From NCBI GenBank assembly GCA_937891875.1, contig CALATR010000489.1:1-10410 (forward strand): DNA of 10,410 nt, read 5' to 3'. The notes under the pieces were generated by a model. That model saw only the letters and a list, made by a program, of their open reading frames with translations, was not told the DNA's origin and did no database searches. Below, piece after piece: positions 6,632-10,410 of this stretch. The stretch is from an uncultured Pseudomonadota bacterium. Its GTDB lineage: Bacteria; Myxococcota_A; UBA796; GCA-2862545. Position 1 is the stretch's first letter, and every line of letters begins with the position of its first letter. The position numbers and the translations under genes are program-made.

Positions 6632-7513
6632 GTGAGCGACCCCCGGTACGACCGCATCGCCGAGCGGGTGCACCCGGGCGCGACCGTCGAGGCGTGCCGG
6701 GAGCTGACCGGCGGGGGCTCGGCGACCATCGAGGCGCTCGATCTCAGGCTTCCCGACGGGACCCTGCGCCGGGTCGTGGTGCGCCAGCAGGGCACGCCCG
6801 CGGCGGGCGACCGACCGGTGCACAGCCGGGAGGAGTTCGCGATCCTCACCGCGCTGTACTCTGCCGGTCTTGCCGTTCCCGAGCCGATCTTCGTCGATGA
6901 GTCCCTCGAGGTGCTGCCGGTCCCGTACGTCGTGATGGCGTTCGTCGAGGGCGTCGTGCACCCCGACCCCGGCGTCGTGCCCGGCGCGGTCGAGCACATG
7001 GCGGAGGTGCTCGCGGGCCTGCACCGGATCCCCGTCCCCGCGGGGCTCGCGCTGTCGGAGCGCGTCGATGCCGCCAGCGAGGCGCTCGTCTACCTGCCCG
7101 AGGACGACGCCCAGCTGCGTGAGGCCGTCGCTGCGATCGCGCCCCGCACCGAGCGCTGCCTCGTGCACGGCGACTTCTGGACCCACAACCTGCTGTGGCG
7201 GGACGGGCGCATCGTCGCGGTGCTCGACTGGGAGGACGCCGCCATCGGCGACCCGCTGTCCGACGTCGCCGGCGCTCGCCTGGAGCTGCTCTGGCACGCC
7301 GGCGCCGACGCCATGGAGCGCTTCACTGACGCCTACGTCGCCGCGTCCGGACGCTCGCTCGTCGGCATGGCCGTCTGGGAGCTCATCGCCGGCCACGCGT
7401 CCCAGCGCTTCATGGGCGGCTGGGGCCTGGAGCCCGCGTTCGAGGCGCAGTGTCGGGAGCGGGCCCAGTGGTTCGCGGGGTTGGCGCGGGGGCGGCTCCT
7501 CCCCCGGTCCTGA
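6632..7513 (+). CDS. APH-family phosphotransferase (kinase fold)
   Basis: This 293-residue protein has the aminoglycoside phosphotransferase/choline-kinase-like fold, family APH (PF01636). Catalytic-loop residues are H179-G-D181-F-W-T-H-N186 and the metal-binding segment is LDWEDAAIGDPLSDVA beginning near 198, with D199. The N-lobe has a Gly-rich stretch (TGGGSATIEAL, 26-36), and YVVMAFVEG at 99-107 is the hinge region. The usual beta-3 lysine is not obvious; R51 in RVVVRQQ sits in that area, as in some members. Such proteins phosphorylate small hydroxylated compounds or act on acyl-CoA-related substrates (ACAD10/11-like), and genomic context here does not indicate antibiotic resistance. The start is GTG, 4 nt after the lipoprotein stop, without a strong ribosome binding site, so translational coupling is likely. 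The substrate is unknown. Confidence 0.88.
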   Translation: MSDPRYDRIAERVHPGATVEACRELTGGGSATIEALDLRLPDGTLRRVVVRQQGTPAAGDRPVHSREEFAILTALYSAGLAVPEPIFVDESLEVLPVPYVVMAFVEGVVHPDPGVVPGAVEHMAEVLAGLHRIPVPAGLALSERVDAASEALVYLPEDDAQLREAVAAIAPRTERCLVHGDFWTHNLLWRDGRIVAVLDWEDAAIGDPLSDVAGARLELLWHAGADAMERFTDAYVAASGRSLVGMAVWELIAGHASQRFMGGWGLEPAFEAQCRERAQWFAGLARGRLLPRS

Positions 7514-7556
7514 CCCGGTCCCGCTCCCATCCCCCGTGGCATGTTGCACGGTGTGA

Positions 7557-7577
7557 CGAACCCCGGGATGGGGTTCG
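7557..7577. repeat. Inverted repeat, 8-bp arms with 5-nt loop
   Basis: CGAACCCC and its exact complement GGGGTTCG flank a 5-nt loop. With A7556 bulged out, three more pairs (GTG at 7553-7555 with CAC at 7578-7580) extend the stem to 11 bp. It lies 43 nt after the phosphotransferase stop. No T-run follows, so a Rho-independent terminator is not a full match; it also overlaps the putative -35 element of the next gene and could be an operator. Confidence 0.6.
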
Positions 7578-7603
7578 CACCGACACTTCCGGCTTGCTAC
7601 CAT
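7574..7603 (+). promoter_or_regulatory. Putative sigma70-like promoter for the PEGA-like gene
   Basis: TTCGCA (7574-7579) and TACCAT (7598-7603) are 18 nt apart, each matching four of six consensus bases. A TG at 7595-7596 gives an extended -10. A short inverted repeat, CCGGC at 7589-7593 and GCCGG at 7604-7608, brackets the -10. Transcription would start near 7610, giving a leader of about 45 nt. The rest of the 141-nt gap (7514-7654) shows no further gene-like structure. This is pattern reading only. Confidence 0.35.
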
Positions 7604-7643
7604 GCCGGCGTTCCCGCGAGCAGGACGTCCCTGTGGTTGGGGA

Positions 7644-7650
7644 AGGGAGG
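7644..7650 (+). promoter_or_regulatory. Ribosome binding site deciding the GTG start at 7655
   Basis: AGGGAGG lies 4 nt before GTG at 7655, which is followed directly by a membrane-anchor sequence. The same frame is open back to 7541, but the residues between are not signal-like and include the putative promoter, so the upstream start is rejected. Confidence 0.65.
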
Positions 7651-7654
7651 TCCC

Positions 7655-8227
7655 GTGAAGTTCCGGCTCATCATCGTCGCCGTCGTTGCGGTCATCGGCG
7701 GCACGTTCGCGGCCGTGTCCACCGCCTACACCTGGATGTTCGGCGAGGGCGAGATCCACGTCGTCGCCGGCGAGAACAGCGCCACCGTGCTCATGGACGG
7801 CCAGCCGCTGGGCGAGGTCTCGGCGCTGACGACGGCCCGCTTCCACGTGGCCCAGGGCGGCCACGAGCTGACCATCACCGACGATGAGACGGGCGAGGCA
7901 CAGACGCTGTCGGTCAGCGTCGGTGGCTGGACCGAGGTCATCGTGACCACCCCCGGCCAGTGCATGGCCGATCTGGACGTCACCGACGGCATCTACAACA
8001 GCAGCGAGGCCGAGTGGCGGCTCAAGGGCTGGCACGGCCCGGGCGAGATCGCCAGCATGCCGTCCAACGGTGGCACCAGCTTCCAGGACCTCCCCGAGGA
8101 GATCGACCAGTACGCCCGCGCGCGCCTGCTGGTGGCGGTGCCCTGCTCCATGGAGGGCGAGTCCGAGGCGATCAATGAGCTCGCCGCCCTGCGCATGGTC
8201 CTCGAGACCAGCGGCACCGAAGAGTAG
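7655..8227 (+). CDS. Membrane-anchored protein with PEGA-like domain
   Basis: This 190-residue protein begins with an uncleaved anchor or signal sequence (MKFRLIIVAVVAVIGGTFAA, hydrophobic to about residue 27). It continues with a small beta domain at about 38-100: SATVLMDGQPLGEV, then HVAQGGHELTITD, then TLSVSVGGWTEVIV. The pattern of a DG-turn followed by a GGHEL turn and a final strand is like PEGA domains, which occur in surface and signalling proteins of myxobacteria and other high-GC bacteria. C103 and C164 are the only cysteines and could pair outside the cytoplasm. The last 80 residues have no recognisable domain. The start is GTG with a good ribosome binding site. The gene probably has its own promoter, and it ends directly against the convergent PRMT-like gene with no intergenic base. 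Function is unknown. Confidence 0.75.
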   Translation: MKFRLIIVAVVAVIGGTFAAVSTAYTWMFGEGEIHVVAGENSATVLMDGQPLGEVSALTTARFHVAQGGHELTITDDETGEAQTLSVSVGGWTEVIVTTPGQCMADLDVTDGIYNSSEAEWRLKGWHGPGEIASMPSNGGTSFQDLPEEIDQYARARLLVAVPCSMEGESEAINELAALRMVLETSGTEE

Positions 8228-9532
8228 TCAGCCCGCGCTCGGGTCGGTCCACGGACCAGAGCCTGGATCGGTCCAAGGACCGAGGTGGCGCAGGTGTTCG
8301 CGGCGCCACCGCTCGGCCTCGTCGGGCTGACCCAGCATCCGGTAGAGCGTCGGCAGCCAGGCCATGGCCGTGGGCTCGGGTTCGTCCCGGACCGCGGCCA
8401 GCATCGCGTCGACCGCCTCGGTGAGCAGCCCCGCCTTCGCGAGCGCCGTGCCCAGCAGGGCATGGGTCTCGGGAAGTCGAGGATCATCGCGGGACATTCC
8501 GCGGGTGGCTGCGCCCAGGTGACCCAGCGCGGCGTTGAGGTCGCCGGCTTGGAGGGCGCTCCGGCCGGTGGTGAGGGCGCCTTCCACGTCGACCGTGGGC
8601 GCCGGCGGGCCGAGGGGGCGCTCGGCGCTGGATGCGGTGTGGTCGAGGATCCGCTCGCCGCGGCGGCGCACCTGTAGGGACCAGCGCCACTGGGGCGGCA
8701 GGTCGGGGTGGGGCTCGACGCCGATCTCGACGTGCACGTGGTCGCCCGGCGCGAGCGGGGTGGGCGGCACCGGCCAGGCGATCTGGTTCCAGTGGGTCGG
8801 GTGCCCGGGTGCGGTCGACAGGGTCACCCCCGGGGCGAGGTGGGCGTCGAACCAGCCCAGCAGGCCAAAGACCGCTGTGGCCTGGGTGATCAGCACGTCG
8901 GCCTGCATGGTGGGCACGGTGAGGTCGCCGGGGGTCAGGACGTGAACCCGGGCGCCGGGCGCGCACAGGCTGCCGGGTCGCACCTGCAGCGTGATGGGCT
9001 GGTTGCGGGCGGTCGGCAGGGCCGGGGTGAGGTCCAGGCCGCGCAGGGGGATCGACCAGCGCGTCAGGGTCGGGATCGGCTGGGCCAGCAGGCCGACGTG
9101 GAGGTCCACACGCTCGGGGCAGAAGCGGGCGTCGGGGCGGGCCCAGCGCCGGGCGGCGGCGACCGCGTCCAGCATCTCGTCGTCGACGACGAAGCGACCC
9201 AGCCAGTCGCCGACCACGAGGTCGACGGGCTCGACCGGGGGGAGGTCGACCAGATCCGCCTGGTGCACGGTGATGCGGTCGGCCATGCCGTTGGCCTCGA
9301 CCAGCGCCCGGGCCACGTCGGCGACGGCGCCGGACTCGACCGCGTGCACCCGGGCCGCGCCGTGCCGAACGGCGAGCATGGAGAGAATGCCGGTTCCAGC
9401 GCCCACATCGAGCACGACGTCCCCGGGGCGCACCAGAGCGGCGAGCGCGCGGTCGTAGGCGTGTACCCGCACTGGATCGGCGAGCAGGCCGCCGTGGTAG
9501 CCGATCGCGACGTGGTGACCGCGCATGCTCAC
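8228..9532 (-). CDS. Protein arginine methyltransferase (PRMT)-like protein with C-terminal TPR-like region
   Basis: This 434-residue protein resembles class I protein arginine methyltransferases, which are well known in eukaryotes and uncommon in bacteria. It has an N-terminal YHGGLLADPVRVHAYDRAL like the PRMT alpha-Y helix, SAM motif I VLDVGAGTGIL at 40-50, ribose-binding E66 in VHAVESG, and GDWLGRFVVDDEML at 108-121 in the place of the double-E loop. A clear THW at 246-248 is followed by NQIAWPVP, as in the PRMT beta-barrel. Both double-E glutamates appear to be Asp (D109, D118). Residues about 320-420 contain TPR-like helical pairs (ALQAGDLNAALGHL, ALAKAGLLTEAVDAML, YRMLGQPDEAERW), likely for partner binding. 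The GTG start overlaps the upstream stop by 4 nt; ATG at 9526 is an alternative start. It may methylate a protein, but the substrate and activity are unproven. Confidence 0.82.
   Translation of the reverse strand: MSMRGHHVAIGYHGGLLADPVRVHAYDRALAALVRPGDVVLDVGAGTGILSMLAVRHGAARVHAVESGAVADVARALVEANGMADRITVHQADLVDLPPVEPVDLVVGDWLGRFVVDDEMLDAVAAARRWARPDARFCPERVDLHVGLLAQPIPTLTRWSIPLRGLDLTPALPTARNQPITLQVRPGSLCAPGARVHVLTPGDLTVPTMQADVLITQATAVFGLLGWFDAHLAPGVTLSTAPGHPTHWNQIAWPVPPTPLAPGDHVHVEIGVEPHPDLPPQWRWSLQVRRRGERILDHTASSAERPLGPPAPTVDVEGALTTGRSALQAGDLNAALGHLGAATRGMSRDDPRLPETHALLGTALAKAGLLTEAVDAMLAAVRDEPEPTAMAWLPTLYRMLGQPDEAERWRREHLRHLGPWTDPGSGPWTDPSAG
8245..8283. repeat. Two tandem 24-bp units, each a small palindrome, in the end of the PRMT-like gene
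   Basis: GGTCC-AC-GGACC (8246-8257) and GGTCC-AA-GGACC (8270-8281) are spaced by exactly 24 bp. The second extends to a 7-bp arm (TCGGTCC with GGACCGA). They encode the duplicated C-terminal GPWTDP of the PRMT-like protein. They sit just past the convergent stops at 8227/8228, where they could slow or end transcription from either side, but no T-run is present. Confidence 0.6.
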
Positions 9533-10410
9533 GCGCCCGCGTGCATCGCGACGTCCTCGAGCACCGGTCGCACGTCGGCCAGCAGGCGGCGGGCGGTCGC
9601 GTGGCGGGTCAGGCGCACCCAGGTCGCCAGGCGTGGGCCGAGCGCCCGCGCCGTGACTGGGGTGCCGTCCGACGCGGCCGCGGCGGCAGCCAGGCGCACC
9701 CCGACCACCATGGTGCCGAGCCAGCCCGGAAGTCCGCCCAGATCCTGGAACGTGCGCCCGTGGAGCTGGTGGCGCAGGACCAGGCTCACGTAGTCGAGCG
9801 CGCTCGCGTCGAGCTCGAGCGGGGTGCGGGCATCCCCCGGTCCGCGCGGCAGGGCGCCCTCCGCCTCCGCGAGCAGGCCGTCCACCGCGGCGAGGTAGCC
9901 CATCATTCCGCGAGTCTCGGGATCATCGCCGGGCGGGTTCGCGAGCGCCGGGCCCAGCACCTGACGCAGCCGGCCGTGTACGTGGGCGACCGCGGCGGGC
10001 GTCCGGCCCTCCTGAGCCTGCGGACGGGTGCGTCCGATGAGCTTGAACAGCGCGTCGATCACGTCGTGCACGGTCTGCTCGATGGGTTGGGGCCGTCCCA
10101 GGATCGGCGTGATGGTCGCCTCGACGGTGGGCCAGCTGTCCCGTCCCAGGCCCAGGCCCGGCAGCACGACCACCGGGTCCATCGTGAAGCGGCCCGCCGG
10201 GTGGATGCGGCGCAGGGCGACGATCGCCTCGGCCTGCGCGTCGATCGGGGTACCGTCGGCGAAGGACTCGGCCCAGCCGCCGCAGTCCGCCCGGACGAAC
10301 ACCCTCGGGCTCTGCAGATCGCCTGCCTCTTCGACCAGCGCGAAGGGGTACTCCCGGCAGAAGGCGGGCTTGGCGGCGGCTCCCCAGCGGGCGTGCACGG
10401 CGCACAGGCC
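9529..10410 (-). CDS. YkgJ/FliB-like cysteine-cluster protein (5' truncated)
   Basis: The visible 293 residues start mid-domain; the frame runs open to the window edge, and the GTG at 10398 lies inside a conserved segment, so it is unlikely to be the start. The first residues (GLCAVHARWGAAAKP, then AFCREYPFALVEE, later ADCGGW) match the second half of the CxxCxxCC/YkgJ family (PF03692), where C-x-(I/V)-H/Y, KP-x-x-CR-x-(F/Y)P and a later Cys form a proposed metal or iron-sulfur binding site. The family includes flagellin lysine N-methylase FliB of Salmonella as well as proteins of unknown role. The remaining part is mostly helical with no further motif known to me. Its stop overlaps the PRMT-like gene's GTG by 4 nt, so the two are probably co-translated. 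The N-terminal cysteine cluster, which would confirm the family, lies outside the window. Confidence 0.7.
   Translation of the reverse strand, partial: GLCAVHARWGAAAKPAFCREYPFALVEEAGDLQSPRVFVRADCGGWAESFADGTPIDAQAEAIVALRRIHPAGRFTMDPVVVLPGLGLGRDSWPTVEATITPILGRPQPIEQTVHDVIDALFKLIGRTRPQAQEGRTPAAVAHVHGRLRQVLGPALANPPGDDPETRGMMGYLAAVDGLLAEAEGALPRGPGDARTPLELDASALDYVSLVLRHQLHGRTFQDLGGLPGWLGTMVVGVRLAAAAAASDGTPVTARALGPRLATWVRLTRHATARRLLADVRPVLEDVAMHAGA

Noticed and set aside
6632..7513. Aminoglycoside resistance gene
   Set aside because: The APH fold is present, but the context shows no resistance, integron or transposon features, and the broad family mostly acts on other substrates.
7570..7585. GGTTCG-containing segment resembling a tRNA T-arm
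   Set aside because: No acceptor stem, anticodon arm or CCA-end pairing can be built around it. It is better explained as one arm of the inverted repeat.
7541..7654. Upstream extension of the PEGA-like gene to a start near 7541
   Set aside because: The extension encodes no signal sequence or conserved residues and overlaps the promoter-like region. GTG at 7655 has AGGGAGG and is followed at once by a membrane anchor.
5200..8035. Long minus-strand open frames (5200-6999 and 6518-8035)
   Set aside because: They are antisense to meaB, the lipoprotein, the kinase and the PEGA-like gene, all of which have clear motifs and ribosome binding sites. The antisense products are Arg/Pro/Ala-rich without domains.
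8708..9793. 361-codon plus-strand open frame antisense to the PRMT-like gene
   Set aside because: Gly/His/Asp-rich shadow sequence with no family resemblance; the minus strand carries the SAM motif I and THW.

Overview
The window is strongly G+C-rich (about 70% by eye), tightly packed, and bacterial. It has many lipoproteins with short signal peptides ending in a clear lipobox, frequent GTG/TTG starts, GGAGG-type ribosome binding sites, a MeaB-type GTPase and a PEGA-like secreted domain. This suggests a Gram-negative, high-GC lineage such as Myxococcota or a related deltaproteobacterial group. That placement is inference from gene style; no RNA gene or phylogenetic marker is present.

Layout. 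(i) 2-2012, plus strand: a 5'-truncated class I SAM methyltransferase, a divergent glutamate racemase-like protein and a polytopic membrane protein, joined by 4-nt and 1-nt overlaps and so probably one operon. (ii) 5175-2009, minus strand: a lipoprotein alkaline phosphatase, a small Asp-rich lipoprotein and a two-TM coiled-coil protein, probably co-transcribed. This operon meets the first one tail to tail, and both terminal genes end on the same CTAG. (iii) 5227-7513, plus strand: a MeaB/ArgK GTPase divergent from the phosphatase (51-bp gap), a small lipoprotein and an APH-type phosphotransferase. (iv) 7655-8227, plus strand: a membrane-anchored PEGA-like protein behind a 141-nt non-coding stretch with a promoter-like pair and inverted repeats. 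(v) 10410-8228, minus strand: a 5'-truncated YkgJ/FliB-like cysteine-cluster protein overlapping by 4 nt a bacterial protein arginine methyltransferase-like protein with a TPR-like tail.

Most of the window looks like housekeeping and envelope genes. The most unusual element is region (v). There, a cysteine-cluster protein of the family that includes flagellin lysine N-methylase (FliB) is apparently translationally coupled to a PRMT homologue that keeps the THW motif but has Asp in place of both double-E-loop glutamates. It is a reasonable candidate for a little-described bacterial protein-modification pair. No mobile element, CRISPR array, tRNA or rRNA was seen.
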